Source of the DNA: Limnanthes douglasii subsp. nivea
Taxonomy: Eukaryota; Streptophyta; Magnoliopsida; Brassicales; Limnanthaceae
Reading direction: 5' to 3'
DNA length: 64,000 nt
Assembly (NCBI GenBank): GCA_036936605.1
Contig: JAUPFV010000002.1
Location: 203,755,273 to 203,819,272, forward strand
Position 1 is the first letter of the stretch. Each line of letters starts with the position of its first letter. A model generated the notes under the pieces. It was not told the DNA's origin. It worked only from the letters and a program-made list of their open reading frames with translations, and searched no databases. Both the position numbers and the translations under genes were made by a program. Shown here in pieces: positions 52,131-63,719 of the stretch.

Positions 52131-52498
52131 TTGTGCACCTAAACAAATTATTTATACTAATGAGAGTATATTTTTTCAATTTTATGGCCCATGTATTTAT
52201 TACCATTTTAGGTATTAAATGGTAATGAGATAGTTTTTTAGGGTTATTTCCATTACAATACCAAAATAAGTATATAATCCATCTTTTATCTATTCTTAAA
52301 TGTATATTTCCTTTTACGACCTAATAAAAGTTCTTTAAGTAATTTAAATACTATATATTTTTAAAATACCTAGTTTACCTTTACTAATTTACTAACCTCA
52401 GTTTTATATTTTCTTTCCGTAGTTTTTTGTTATTAGTTTCTTCCAATATCGAACGAAAGGTAATTGAATTACTTGGTTCTGGTGATTGTTTCCATTTC
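52131..52498. other. Stretch without recognised gene
   Basis: AT-rich sequence between the MULE-like region and element 3. Nothing recognised. Confidence 0.3.
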
Positions 52499-52867
52499 TG
52501 ATGACTTTTTACTACTTTTCCGGTAAGAAGATGTGAAATGGTTTAACATAAAAACATATGTCATCCGTGATATGGAAGTATGAATTTAAGGATTAAAATG
52601 TAAATAATAAAAGTTTAGAAGAACAATTATGGCTATGTAATTCTATTGAGGACTAAGGGTAATTTTGTCCATTTTATGTAACCGTTTTCAGTTTGAAGCT
52701 GAGTCTTAGCGCCTCTATATAAAGGGAAGTGTTGTACTAATAAATTGGTTGAACACTTTTTGATCTAACTCAATTTTGCTCTGAATTTCTCTCTCTAAAA
52801 ATATCTCTCTCTAGAACTCACATATTACTTTTTCCTAAGATAATATTCTTAATAAATGAACTCACCA
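52499..52867 (+). repeat. 5' LTR of element 3 (start inferred)
   Basis: The end at ACTCACCA is fixed by the primer site that follows. The start TGATGACTTT is inferred from the shared TGATGA opening and from the length (369 bp against 357-382 bp in the others). TATA box TATATAAA at 52716-52723, about 150 bp before the LTR end, as in element 1. Confidence 0.65.
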
Positions 52868-52870
52868 AAT

Positions 52871-52888
52871 TGGCGAATCCGCTGGGGA
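52871..52888 (+). other. Primer binding site of element 3
   Basis: TGGCGAATCCGCTGGGGA three bases after the LTR. It is complementary, with about one mismatch by memory, to the 3' end of a plant tRNA-Arg ending CCCCAGCGGAGTCG-CCA. Confidence 0.55.
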
Positions 52889-52959
52889 TGATTAAGAATC
52901 AGTGACTTGCATGTTCGAATTTTAATACAATCTTCTTTTTTTCGTTTGAATTCCATATA

Positions 52960-54473
52960 ATGAATCCCGAAAACAATCCGTCACTTCGATCAGTGATGGA
53001 AACATTAAAAGATGATTTGCAAAGAAATGAAAACATGCTCGATGGATCAATTATGATCCAAACTCAATCAGAAGTTGAGATGCGCATGAATCAACTTTTA
53101 GACAAAATAATTTTGTTTAACGAAAAATATGAACAAAGAGAACAAGAAATTCACTCGGCGAAGCTCAAATCCGAGGTGATATAAGAAAACAAGAAAACAT
53201 GACATGTGAGATCAATTTGTTCGATCTTGTGCTGGTAGGCATGCTAAAAGTGAACATAAGAAAGCGCGCTTTGAATCTCCTAAAGAGTGTTATTCCTCTC
53301 GCAAAGCCAAAAAAAATAAGAAAAAGTATGTAACCTTTAGCGATGAAGAGGTAGAAAGCTCTGCTTTAGGCTTTAAGAGATATAACAGTTCTTCAAAAGA
53401 GGAACCGGAAAAAAAACAGCCGATGAAGCATAAAAAAGAACACAAATCGAAAAGGGACAACGTTCCTCGTTCTACGTGGTGTGAAGGAAACACCTCAAAT
53501 CAGTATGTTGAGACTGATTGAACTTTGTATGCAGTAATGGGAACTGATGACCAGCTTGTACAAGGTGTCGATTGAAGGAACTCTCCGTTGACAAGTGAGA
53601 TTCGATCTATAACGCTTCTGAAGCGTTTTGACATTGCTAAGGTGGAAACGTTCGATGGGATGCAAGATCCCGATGACCACATCGAACAATTTAAGAACTA
53701 CATGATGAATTTTGAAGATAACGACGCTGGTGTGTAGTGCATTTTTGCAGACTTTTAAAGGAATGAATTTAAAATGGTATAATCGGATTCCAAAGGGATC
53801 CATCTCAAATTTCAGGGATTTTTACACTACTTTTCAAAGGTAGTTTGTGGGGAGTAAGGAAATGAGAGTAAATGGGGATACAATTATCCAGTGCAAGCAC
53901 ACAGTTGGAGAGAAATTCAAGGATTATACGAAGAAGTTTGTTTTGACTAAAGCAAGTTTAGACAATTGTGAAGAAAATATGGCGATGACAGCTTTTCGCC
54001 AAGGTTTATTGCTAGATGATCTGGCCAATAAAACTACAAAGAGGAGAGATTTAACTTTTGGAGTATTGATGGCTCAAGTAGAGGATCAGGTTAAGGTTGA
54101 GGAGTCAACCAGGGTCCGAGGAAGACCGGTTAGTACTCCAAAAAATTCGAGTTAGGTGGCCAATAACCAAGGGCAACCCTCGAATGACAACCAACAGACA
54201 CATCAGAAGAACAACAACTTGCCACCTCGAACTGGTGGATATTCAGATCATGCACCATCCTATAATTACAAAAGGACAAGGCTAAATCAATGGGTTAGGC
54301 CAGAATATTATGCTGATTTGACAGAGAATGTGGCTGCAATCTTTGATAAGAACAAAATCTTCGTAAATTTTAGGAAGCCAACTCCAATAAGTAGGCTAAG
54401 GGAGGAGCGGAATAATAAAATTGCAGGTTTTATGAAGACATCGGACATGATACCAATGATTGCATTGCGTTAA
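52960..54473 (+). pseudogene. gag: gag of element 3
   Basis: Here a true ATG opens the frame (MNPENNPSLRSVMETLKDDL), with a short coiled-coil-like start followed by a stop at 53182-53184. After a basic, broken segment the gag domain appears in pieces: KVETFDGMQDPDDHIEQFKN (about 53640), then GSKEMRVNGDTIIQC, TAFRQGLLLDDLANKTTKR and a polar Gln/Asn-rich C-terminal part. LNQWVRPEYYADLTENV matches the WVQPEWFAELK region of element 2. A zinc motif could not be confirmed. Stops at 54153-54155 and elsewhere. Confidence 0.85.
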
Positions 54474-54699
54474 AAACGGAGGTTCAGATATTGATCGAAA
54501 ATAAGAAGCTCTTGACTTATGTGAAGTCACAAGGGAGCGGTTCGAAAAATGCAACGTCAACTTCGAAGGCTAATCCAGCTGCGCCAGCTGAGAATTTGAT
54601 GATTTTGGATTCAAAAGATGAAGAATTTGATGCTTCTTCGGAATATATGGAGAAGGATCTGAACAGTTTGATTTTAATGGCAGTTTAAGAGCCCATAGA

Positions 54700-55379
54700 A
54701 AAGAGGTGTGTGCGAGAATTATGCAAATGTTTTGTGTCGTTAGCCATTTTTGGAGGCAATTCAATGACCGGAAACTTAGATAGTTCGAGGAAGAGGCATG
54801 TTTTCAATTTGACAACTCAAATTGAAGGGAAAATGTCCACACATTTATATGGAAAATGCCATACCTTTCATCATATTCGATGTGGATGATCTGCGGGGAA
54901 CAGTAGGGCCACATGAACATGCAATGGTTATCGGTGCAAAGGTGGCTGGCATCGAAATTTGACATGTGCTTATTGACACTGGCAGTTCTTCTAATGTCCT
55001 TTTTAAATCAACTTATGATAGAATGACAAATCCACCTTGAATTTCTCAACCAAAACGAACAATTATAGGATTTACGGGTGTAACAGCTCGTGTGATTGGG
55101 GAATTTGAGGGAGAAGTAAGTTTGGGAAAATGACTGTTCAAGAAGAAGGTCCATGTACTTTTTGTGGGGGTAGACTGCTCCACGGGTTACAACGCTACTT
55201 TTGGAAGGTCATGGCTTTCTAGAATGAATGGGGTTGTGTCAACAGTTCACCAATGTTTCAAGTATATGGTAGGGGATCTAGTTGGGGTCGTTCAAGGCGA
55301 ACAAATTGTAGCTAGAGAATGTTATGCCACTGCGCTTCGAATTCGAGGAGTCAACAATGGAAATTTGATGGATGAATAG
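54700..55379 (+). pseudogene. pol: Aspartic protease region of element 3
   Basis: HVLIDTGSSSNVLFKSTYDR (about 54964-55023) carries the DTG catalytic motif, more canonical than in element 2 (DTGSLANSLF). It is preceded by DDLRGTVGPHEHAMVIGAKV and followed by GFTGVTARVIGEFEGEVSLG and YNATFGRSWLSRMNGV. Stops interrupt the frame several times. Confidence 0.85.
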
Positions 55380-55559
55380 CAATCAGAGGGGTTAACCTCA
55401 GATGCTAAAGAAAGAGTTGAAGACGAGAGATACCCTAGGTTCTTTAACAGTAAGTGAAGAAATATAGAAGTTTATATTTTCAGAAGGAAGAGTGTTTCGA
55501 ATCAGAACCTTACTGACTCCACTTTAACATCAACATCTGCTGGAATTTTTATTTACTAA

Positions 55560-57440
55560 CTTGGACGTTTTCGCTTGGAAAATGGAGGATGTAACAGGAG
55601 TACCAATCGAGGTGATTCGTCATAGTTTGGCTATTGATCCGAAGGTGAAGCCAGTGATTCAGAAAAGAAGGGCATTCTCTTTGGAAAAAGCATAAGAAAT
55701 TGTTTTGGAGGTGGACCGGTTATCCAGGATCGTACACATAAGGGAGTCACAATATCCTATGTGGACGACAAATCCGGTAGTGGTCAAAAAGAAGAATGGG
55801 AAGTGGAGAATGTGTGTGGATTTTACAAACTTGAATCGAGCATGTCCTAAAGATACATTCTCTGTTCCTCGAATAGATCAACAGATTGATTCTACCTCGG
55901 GAAATAAAATACTAACATTCATGGATGAATTTGGAGGATACAATTAGATTCAGATGGATCCAAAAGATCAAGAATGTACTACCTTCATAACTGATAAAGG
56001 GTTGCATTGCTATAAAGTTATGCTCTTTGGACTGAAAAATGCTAAAGCCAAATATCAAAGATTGATGAATAATTCTTTTGCTACTCAGATTGGAAAAATA
56101 TGGAAGTATATATAGATGATATGGTGGTAAAAAGTTTGAAGGATGATGTGCATCTTGAGGATTTAGATGATGTATTGTTTAATATGAGGGCAATCAGGTT
56201 AAAGCTGAATCCTGAAAAGTGCACATTCAGAGTTCGGTCAGGGAATTTTTTGGGTTATGTCATAATTGAAAGAGGAATAAAAGTTGATCCAGAACAGTTG
56301 AAAGCCATGATAGCGATGAATCCACCTCGATCTATTAAAGAAGTGCAAATTCTGACAGGAAGGTTAGCAGCACTTAACCGATTTATTTCTAGATTTTCTG
56401 ACAAATGCTATCCTTTCTCTCAAGTTTTACGAGGAGCAAACATATTTGAATGGATATCGGAGTGTGAGGCAACATTTAAAAATATAAAAAACTTGTTATC
56501 ATCACCAGAAATATTTTCAAAACCTCGAAATAGAGAGAAGCTCTTTTTGTATATTGCGGTATCGAATTTTGCATTAAGCGCGGTGTTGATAAGTGAAGAT
56601 TCAGGTATTCTGAAGCCATTTTACTATATCAGTAAAAGTCTAGTGAAGTAGAAAAAAGGTATTTGAAACTGGAAAAGTTAGCATTAGTATTGGTGATTGC
56701 TGCTAGGAAAATGTGCCCCTATTTTCAAGCTCACACTATTGAAGTTCAAACTTCATTCCCTTTAAAAAAATGTTTTACAACGACCTGATGTTTCTGGGAG
56801 AATGATCAAGTGTTCAATCGATTTGGAGGATTATGATATTTTGTTCACACCTCGAACTACAATTAAAGGCCAAGCATTTTCATATTTGTTTTGTTGAATT
56901 CCATTCGAGCAGATCGGATATGGAAGAAAGTAAAGATAATGTACCAGTAAATTCGAGGTGGATTGTTTGAACATATTGAGGGTCTACTATTTCAGGGTGT
57001 AGTGTTGGGGTTCAGCTGATAGCTCCAACAAGAGAAATGATGATTCAATCTATTAAATTTGGTTTTCACGTTTCGAATAACGAAGCTGAGTACGAAGCTG
57101 CTTTGGCGGGTTTAAGATTGGAAAAAATATGTGGAGCAACTTCAATACGCTTGGAAACGGATTCTCAGTTGTTAGCAAATCAGGTATCTGGATTTTCTGA
57201 GGCAAGTTTATTTTATATATTCGGGAACTTCAGAATTTAATGTTGTTATTCGATAATGTTGTTTTTGAATATATTGGTCGAGGAAGTAACATGGTGGCTG
57301 ATTCTTTAGCAAATATTGCTTATAAGGAGGAATATCTTTGGATTTTACTACAAGAAAATCCTTCAATTGTTACTCAATCCAGTCAGTGCGAATGTATAGA
57401 GGAGTTCTTTGTCACAACTGATGCAATTCAAGGAGATTGG
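55560..57440 (+). pseudogene. pol: Reverse transcriptase and RNase H of element 3
   Basis: RT: AIDPKVKPVIQKRRAFSLEK-like approach, PMWTTNPVVVKKKNGKWRMC, LTFMDEFGGYN, a catalytic YIDDMVVKS (intact), LNPEKCTFRVRSGNFLGYVI and LTGRLAALNRFISRFSDKC. RNase H: an acidic start with RWIV-like sequence near 56960, NNEAEYEAALAGLRL near 57080 and an ETDSQLL motif near 57160. At least four frame breaks (55690, 55947, 56090, 56650). Confidence 0.9.
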
Positions 57441-57589
57441 TGAACATATATTCTTAATTTGTTGACTCAAGGAACATTACCAGATGATACGAGGTTGGCC
57501 AAAAAATTGAGAGGTAAAGACTTCAGATAAATAGTGTTAGATGGAATATTGTATAAAAATGCATTAAGCAGCCCATTGTTACGATGTCT

Positions 57590-58673
57590 AGACAAGCAAG
57601 AATCACAAGAGGTGTTATGAGAATTTCATGATGGAGAAGGGTCAACACATTACGGGTTTAAAGCTTTATCACGACGACTTTTACTTGCGGGGTTCCATTA
57701 GCCTACAATCATGAACGATGCTAAACATTTAGTTCAGAGTTGTGATACTTGTCAAATATTTGCTAATGATATTCATAGGCCAGTAGTACTGCTTATGTCT
57801 ATAACCGAAGCTATACCATTTGATAGATGAGGTATTAATTTAGTGGGGCCTTTGCCAATGGATTCTGGAGAAAGGTAAATGATAATTGTAGCAGTGGATT
57901 ATTTTACAAAATGGGCCGAGGCAGATTTTCTATCTGGAACAAAGGCAAAGGATGTGATCAAGTTTATTGTGAATAATATTTGTTGTCGTTTTGGTGTTTC
58001 TCGAAGAATTACAACATATAATGGCCCTCAGTTTAGTAATAAAGAAATGGCTTCATTTTGTACGTCGAAAGGAATTCAGCAATGTTTTTCGAAGCAGTTT
58101 CATCCTCAAGCTAATGGACAAGTCGAGGTGACATACAGAACAATTTTAGATGGCTTGAAGAAGAACTTGACAGGGGCAGCAGGAAAATGGTCAAATTATT
58201 TACAAGAGGTGTTTTGGGCTTATCAGACAACTTCCAGGGAGGCTACAAAAGAAACTCCCTTTGCCTTAGCATATGAAATGAATGCAGTTAGCCACGTAGA
58301 ATCTACGATGTCATCTTTTAGAATAAATAAATATTCTGAAAGATTCAATGATGAAGCTAAAAGGGTGAATTTAGATTTGATTGAGGAGAAAAGAGTTTGA
58401 GCTCATTTAAATGTAATCCATTATCAGACTCTTATGAGGAATAAATATGATTCGAAGGTGAAAAAAAGAGAATTTAAAGAAGGCGATAAAGTGTTGAGAA
58501 ACTTATTCTTGCATACAAAGGAGAAGAGCCTTGAAAAAATGGCTCCAAATTGGGAAGGGACTTATATGGTTGTTGAGAGGATAAAGCCAGGGTTTTACCG
58601 CCTTTGCAATTTTCAAGGGAGGATGCTTCAATACCCATGGAATATACAACATTGGAAGCTGTATTGGGAATAG
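57590..58673 (+). pseudogene. pol: Integrase of element 3
   Basis: Zinc-binding region in broken frame near 57630-57760 (HDGEGSTHYGFKAL, CDTCQIFAND). Core: LVGPLPMDSGE, VDYFTKWAEADFLSG, TYNGPQFSNKEM where the second Asp of TDNGPQF is changed to Tyr, and HPQANGQVEVTYR with Glu. Loss of that Asp would inactivate the enzyme. The C-terminal domain (58434-58673) is intact: LFLHTKEKSLEKMAPNWEG and YPWNIQHWKLYWE. 58674-59211 is spacer without gene. Confidence 0.92.
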
Positions 58674-59211
58674 ATTTGTCTTTGTATTTTGGATTTTTTA
58701 CTATTGAATGACGTACTCTTTCCTACCATGTTGGCTCATGAAGGTTTTAACGAAGCACTATGTACATATTCAATATTATCAATAAAATTCATTTTTAGCC
58801 AATGGTTGTTTACAAGTGTTTATTAAAAACTATCTTAACAACTTATCAAAGACTGATCATCTTTGAGGTTGGTTAAGAGTAGAATGTTCTGAAGTGTTTA
58901 TTACATTTTTCGAAGAAACAACCATTTTCAAAGTTCTACGTTCATTAAATGCACTGCGGTATTCGAGGTGTTATATATGAAATTTGTAGTTATATATTGT
59001 GAATTTCAAAGTGCATTGTCGTATTTAAGGAATTATGTTTAAAAATTATTATAGTTATTTTAGGATTGTTAATATCGAATAATTCATATGGATTATACAA
59101 ATGAGAAATAAACAAACATTTGTCAACTAGATTAATTCAATGGAGCACAATAAGAAGGGTTCTAGTTTGACAAGTACAAAAAGGATAACAAAAGATTAAA
59201 GAACAATAAAG

Positions 59212-62165
59212 TTACTCAGACGACTCGTCATTGGATGATTCTTCTTTTGATGATGATGATGAGTCTGGGACAGGGTCGAAGGCTTCACTAGGACGCTATT
59301 CAATGGGAATATCATTCCAAAAACTTGAGAGGTTAATTTTTGGATAAGTTGCATGAAGTTCTCAAAGAAGAGCGATGGACGTCTCTTCTTTGCTACTATT
59401 AATGGCACCCAACATGTCGTTGGAACATTTAGTTTCTGCAGCAGCTTTTTCTTTCTCAAAATCACCTTTCAGTTCGGCTATCTCATAAGTTAACTCTTTA
59501 TTTCTTGTTTCACTGGAAGAAAGAGAAGTTTGGAGGCCTTCAGATTTGACATTTTCAGCAGGTAGTTCATCAACATGTTTAGCTTTGAGCTTGTCCATAT
59601 CCTCTTGATGTGAGGCAGTCAGCTTTTATTTCTCAGCAAAATGTTGTTCGTAAATGAATTTTGATGAAGAGAGCTCCTCGAATAAGCTCAGACCTTGCTG
59701 CCTCGAACATATGGAATTGTTTGACCACCTTGCCTTGAAAATTTTCCCTTAGTTGCTTTTCACCTTCGGCAACTCTTTTGTAACGGACCATGTCTTTGGC
59801 TAGTTGTTTTAAATGATCTTGAGAAGCCTCGACTTATGAAGCAAGCACCTTTACTGCAACGTCGAGATCAACAAATGGTTACAGTGCAGCAAGGACTTCA
59901 AGACTGGGTGGAGGAGGAGGCAAATATGTTGGGCTAGGACAAGGAATCATGTCCAAATTTGTAGTTGGAACAGCGGGAGAGACGATTTCTGGAGACACTT
60001 CGACGGTTGTCGTTCTCCCGAAGTGGTGCATATGAGTCTGAATATCTTGGAGGACAGGATCGTCTTCTCCAGCAAGCTCATGTGACTCGTTGAACTTAAT
60101 AAAATTGTCGAGGTCGAAGTGGTCAATGTTTTGATTGTCATCATCAGCAGTATCATCGATGATGATCAGAGCATCATCATTGGTTGTTTGCTCTTTGAGA
60201 GGAGGATTTTGTTGATTTTCAACAGTTGTGGTTTTTTCCTCATAGGCCAATGCGTATTCAATGATTTTGCATTGTTTCTTTTTCTTCCTATGAGGACTGG
60301 TGGAAGTTTTTTTTTTCTTCGAATAAGGTTCTTGCTCTTTTTCTTCTTCGATGGGTGAAAGAGTCCGCTCTTCTGCTTTTCTCTTGCGATGTTTAGGCCT
60401 TGACGGTGTTGAAGGGCTAGCACGAGATGTGCTAGTTGCCTTTTTACGTTTCTTTTCCTTTTTCCCTTTTATTTTTTCTTCTTAGGTAGGTGACTTTCCG
60501 ATGTATTGCGGATAGGGAGGAATACTTCGTAATCAGGTTGAACTAATATTTTGTAGGTGAGATGAGGATTGGGTTTATCCATCAAATTTTGAGGAGGCAA
60601 TGCTCCATTCGTGATCAGAAAAAGATGACTGTTAAGGAAGTTGATCGGTTGGAAGGCAATATGGAAAGCGTTGTTCCATATTTTTTCGGCCAAAGCGGCA
60701 AATTTTTTGAAAATATCCTTGGCTGCGGACCGACAAATAGCATATCGTCTCGGAATTTCCGAAATAATCATGCAAATAAATAATTAATGAGGATATCTCA
60801 AAGTATATAATTTTCGAAGTACTTACGGTTGCTTCTCCATATGAGATTTAGTTTTGATGGGTTGGCATCAAATATCTCTTTTTCATTTTCCCATGCTCCT
60901 GAGATGAAGATAAATTTTTGCTTCCAGAGTTTATCAGCTTCCAAAAGACCATCAATGATTTTTAAATCATCTACTAAAGTGATGTAGTAGAAGGGGAGCT
61001 TTGGACCTTTTGATAATTGGATTAAGGAGATGAAATCCTTGATACTGATCAGAATCTTGGACAACAGAGATGTCATAATTACAAATATAAGAGTGAACCA
61101 TTGATTCAGTGTCACTTGATTAGGGCATAAGTTGAGAAGTTTGAAGTACTCCACGATCATAGGATCTAGTGGGAACCGAAGACCCTAATTGATGATTTCG
61201 GGGTAGACCACGAACTCATCGTCTTTGCAGTCTAAGGGAGTTTTTCCTTTCTTAGGCAGTCGAACAGTGATGTTCTCTCCCATTACCTACTGCTTCTTTT
61301 AGTCCAATGCTTGGCTCTCTTGGTAGTAGATTTATGGAACCTTTTTCATCTCGATAATATAGTTAACGTCAAGACCTCTCAAATTTCTACCAATAGCAGC
61401 CCTCTCTTCATCGGAAACAAAACACAGTTTCTTCTTTTTTTGAGGCTTGCGAACTTTCTTTTATGTGGAAGTTTCTGAGTCCCCTCCATCGGATTCAGTT
61501 TCATTATCAGTTCTAGTAGCCACAGAATCAGCTTCATCGGCTTCTGATGTTGCATCTCTTGTTTGGGTAGGATTTTGTTGAGGCAATGAAGTTTCGACTT
61601 CCGATGAGGGATCCCTTGTTTGGGGAGGATTTCTAGATGGATTTTGTTGAGGCAATGTTTCTTTTTCGGTTATTTCTCTCCGAGGAGAAGACTGAGTAGT
61701 TGGATTCGAGGATGGGGGAGTTGGGGTAAAGTCTGAATCATCTCCCGTGGCTATGCAAGTTTTTATTTTTTTAGTTGGTGGAGTATGAGTCAAGGAATGA
61801 GTAATTAAGATTTTTTTGAGGAAGATTTGTTTGATTCTTCACTAATCAGAGGTGATGCTTTGATTTGAGAAGAAGAGGCTCGAGGCATTTTAAGTGTTTG
61901 AACTTTAGAAGAATTATGTACTTCGGTTATAGGGGAAGGTGAAAAAGCATATACCTTATTTTGATCGAAGTTACCGTAATAAGTGGTTTTAGTGGTTGTT
62001 CCAACAGGAGTGTTGTTGATTAATCTGGCAGCCTTATACTCATCTGCTCTTTCAGTAATGCAAAAGTAGTCGTCTGATCTGAAGACTAGATTATCGTCGG
62101 GCTTCAGAGATTTGGATTTTTTGGGTATGTTAGCCTTGGATCTTCTGGTTTTTGGATTTTCTCAT
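59212..62165 (-). pseudogene. Antisense extra gene of element 3
   Basis: The minus strand runs from about 62165 to TAA at 59214-59212. The N-terminal part (NIPKKSKSLKPDDNLVFRSD, ITERADEYKAARLI) differs from elements 1 and 2. A Pro/Thr/Ser-rich region follows (61793-61461). The conserved domain has GLRFPLDPMIVEYFKLLNLC, NQVTLNQWFTL, LPFYYITLVDDLKIIDGLL and KFIFISGAWENEKEI. A splice donor at 60826 sits at the same place as the introns of the other copies. After it come FKKFAALAEKIWNNAFHIAF, a long acidic Asp-rich part (60250-59880), a coiled coil and an acidic end. Function unknown; stops and shifts present. Confidence 0.75.
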
Positions 62166-62290
62166 AAACTGGATGAAGATTGACCAGAAAGTATAGGTTT
62201 TGATCAGAAAGTTTAAGTTTTCTGATGAAGATGTTGAGAAAGTTGAAGAACACGTTGAAGGTACCCAAGGGTGTGTTTTTTCTCTTTAAA

Positions 62291-62596
62291 GGAAATTGAA
62301 TTGTGAGAATGAAAAATGAGGCTACTAATGAATTTGTAGGAGGATAAGAAGAGGTGTAAGTGTGGAAAAGACTCTATGATGATAGGGCAAAATACAAAAT
62401 GGTGAAAAACTTATGAGTTCGACGTTTGTCGGACTAGTTAGCTAGCTATGAATCTAGTAGCTAGGCATTCATGATGAATCTAAATAATTAGATTTATGGG
62501 CACCTTTGGTAAAATTCGAAGCTTAGCATCCTCTAATTTGATTTAAATTCGTTGACTATGTTCTGAAACTGCATTCAGAAAGATTCGATGACTATA
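62291..62596. other. Stretch without recognised gene
   Basis: Junction zone where the 3' LTR of element 3 would be expected. No LTR sequence is recognisable. Confidence 0.35.
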
Positions 62597-62674
62597 TTTT
62601 TGATTTCGAGTTTTCTATTGGGTTTTTAACTTCGAGTTTTATATTGAGTTTTTGACTTTGAGTTTTCTGATATG
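62597..62674. repeat. 26-bp tandem repeat, three copies
   Basis: Three imperfect units of TTTTTGACTTCGAGTTTT-type sequence (62597, 62623, 62649), directly abutting the PPR fragment. Confidence 0.85.
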
Positions 62675-63471
62675 GCTTCTGGTAAGATTTTACGTTGGAA
62701 TTCATTGTTACAAAATATTTGTTCCAAGATATGTTATATGTTTATGTTAAGTGTCAAGCTTCATGTTTGTTCTCGGTTGATAATGTCACGTTTTCTTCTG
62801 TGATTAAGGTGTGTTTGATTATAGATCACTTTCCATCGGTATATATATATATATATTAATTATATTGTTTTAAGAAATGGTTTTGAGAAAAACCTGTTAT
62901 ATAAACTGCTTTGGTTCACTTTTACTACATAAATGACTGACTGGATATTGTACGTGTACTAATCGATGAAATGCTTAAACCAGACTTTAGATTGTATAAT
63001 GCTTTGATTTCTAGCTATTCTCTTAACAAGTTTGAGTCATAAGCTCTTGATGTTTTCAAGACGATTCAAAATATTGATTTGAACCTAAATTTGAGCATTT
63101 TCTCTACCATTGTTCCTATGTGCACGCGTTTAGGCTGGTTGGATATCAGTAAATCAATTTATGCATTCGCTCTTAAATATGGGTGTCTTTCAAACGATTT
63201 TATGGTTCCTGCATTGATCCTAATGTATGCTAAAGAAGTATATTTATGTTGTTCTAAAATATTTTTTAAATCGGTTAGAAAAGAAAAAGTTTCGAGTTGG
63301 TATTCTATAATTTATGCATATACACAAAACCACAAGCTTTATAAATGTTTTGAAATGTTTCATCAAATAATTTATACAGAAACTCTACATGATCACGTCA
63401 CTTTCGTTTCTATTATTCCGTCATGCGGGAACCTTTCAGGTAAATATATGGTGAATCTCTTCGTGCAATAG
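62661..63471 (+). pseudogene. Pentatricopeptide-repeat (PPR) gene fragment
   Basis: Plant PPR proteins bind organellar RNA. Pieces show PPR spacing: WNSLLQNICSK (62700), VDNVTFSSVIKVC (62780), PDFRLYNALISSYSLNKFES then ALDVFKTIQNIDLN (62983-63080), LSIFSTIVPMCTRLGWLDIS, DFMVPALILMYAKEV, VSSWYSIIYAYTQNHKLYKC and HDHVTFVSIIPSCGNL (to 63470). The alternation suggests a PLS-class protein. It is broken by frameshifts, a stop near 63040, a TA run at about 62840-62858 and missing ends. No start or mitochondrial targeting peptide can be assigned. It ends near 63471; 63472-63603 is intron-like. Confidence 0.75.
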
Positions 63472-63603
63472 TTTTAATACTTGGAGTTTCTTTTGGTATT
63501 TGGCTTGATTCTAACCTTAAATGGCATACTGATGACTTGTCCTATACACGTCTTTAATGATTTTGTAGTATAATAGATTTCTAATTTATCGTTTTGTCCT
63601 TAG

Positions 63604-63719
63604 TTGGCAAGTTTTTGGTTGTACTAATGAATGTTAAACCATGGAATGACGAAACCGACATGAAGAAACTTGATGAAGCCGCAAGAATCACCTAAATGGA
63701 AGGTCTTACGTGGGGGGCA
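63604..63719 (+). pseudogene. eEF1B beta/delta-type exon fragment
   Basis: After an acceptor-like TTTGTCCTTAG the sequence reads GKFLVVLMNVKPWNDETDMK, then KLDEAARIT, a stop, and MEGLTWGA. This matches the catalytic C-terminal domain of the translation factor eEF1B beta, where the family reads close to VKPWDDETDMKKLEEAVRS and MEGLLWGASKL. The CAA-to-TAA type change and abrupt loss of homology at 63720 show it is a dead fragment. No other exon of the gene is visible upstream. Confidence 0.8.

Larger units (their letters stand above)
52499..62290 (+). mobile_element. Ty3/gypsy LTR retrotransposon, element 3 (3' end lost)
   Basis: A relative of elements 1 and 2, not a close copy. 5' LTR, primer site, gag, protease, RT, RNase H and integrase on the plus strand, then the antisense gene. 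In elements 1 and 2 the 3' LTR begins about 430-440 bp beyond the start of the antisense gene; here that point (about 62600) has no LTR and passes into a small tandem repeat and a PPR gene fragment. The right limit given is the last position that still looks like leader of the antisense gene. Many stops in all frames. Confidence 0.85.

Noticed and set aside
62472..62500. TGATGA as a possible start of the 3' LTR of element 3
   Set aside because: The sequence after it does not match 52499 onward.
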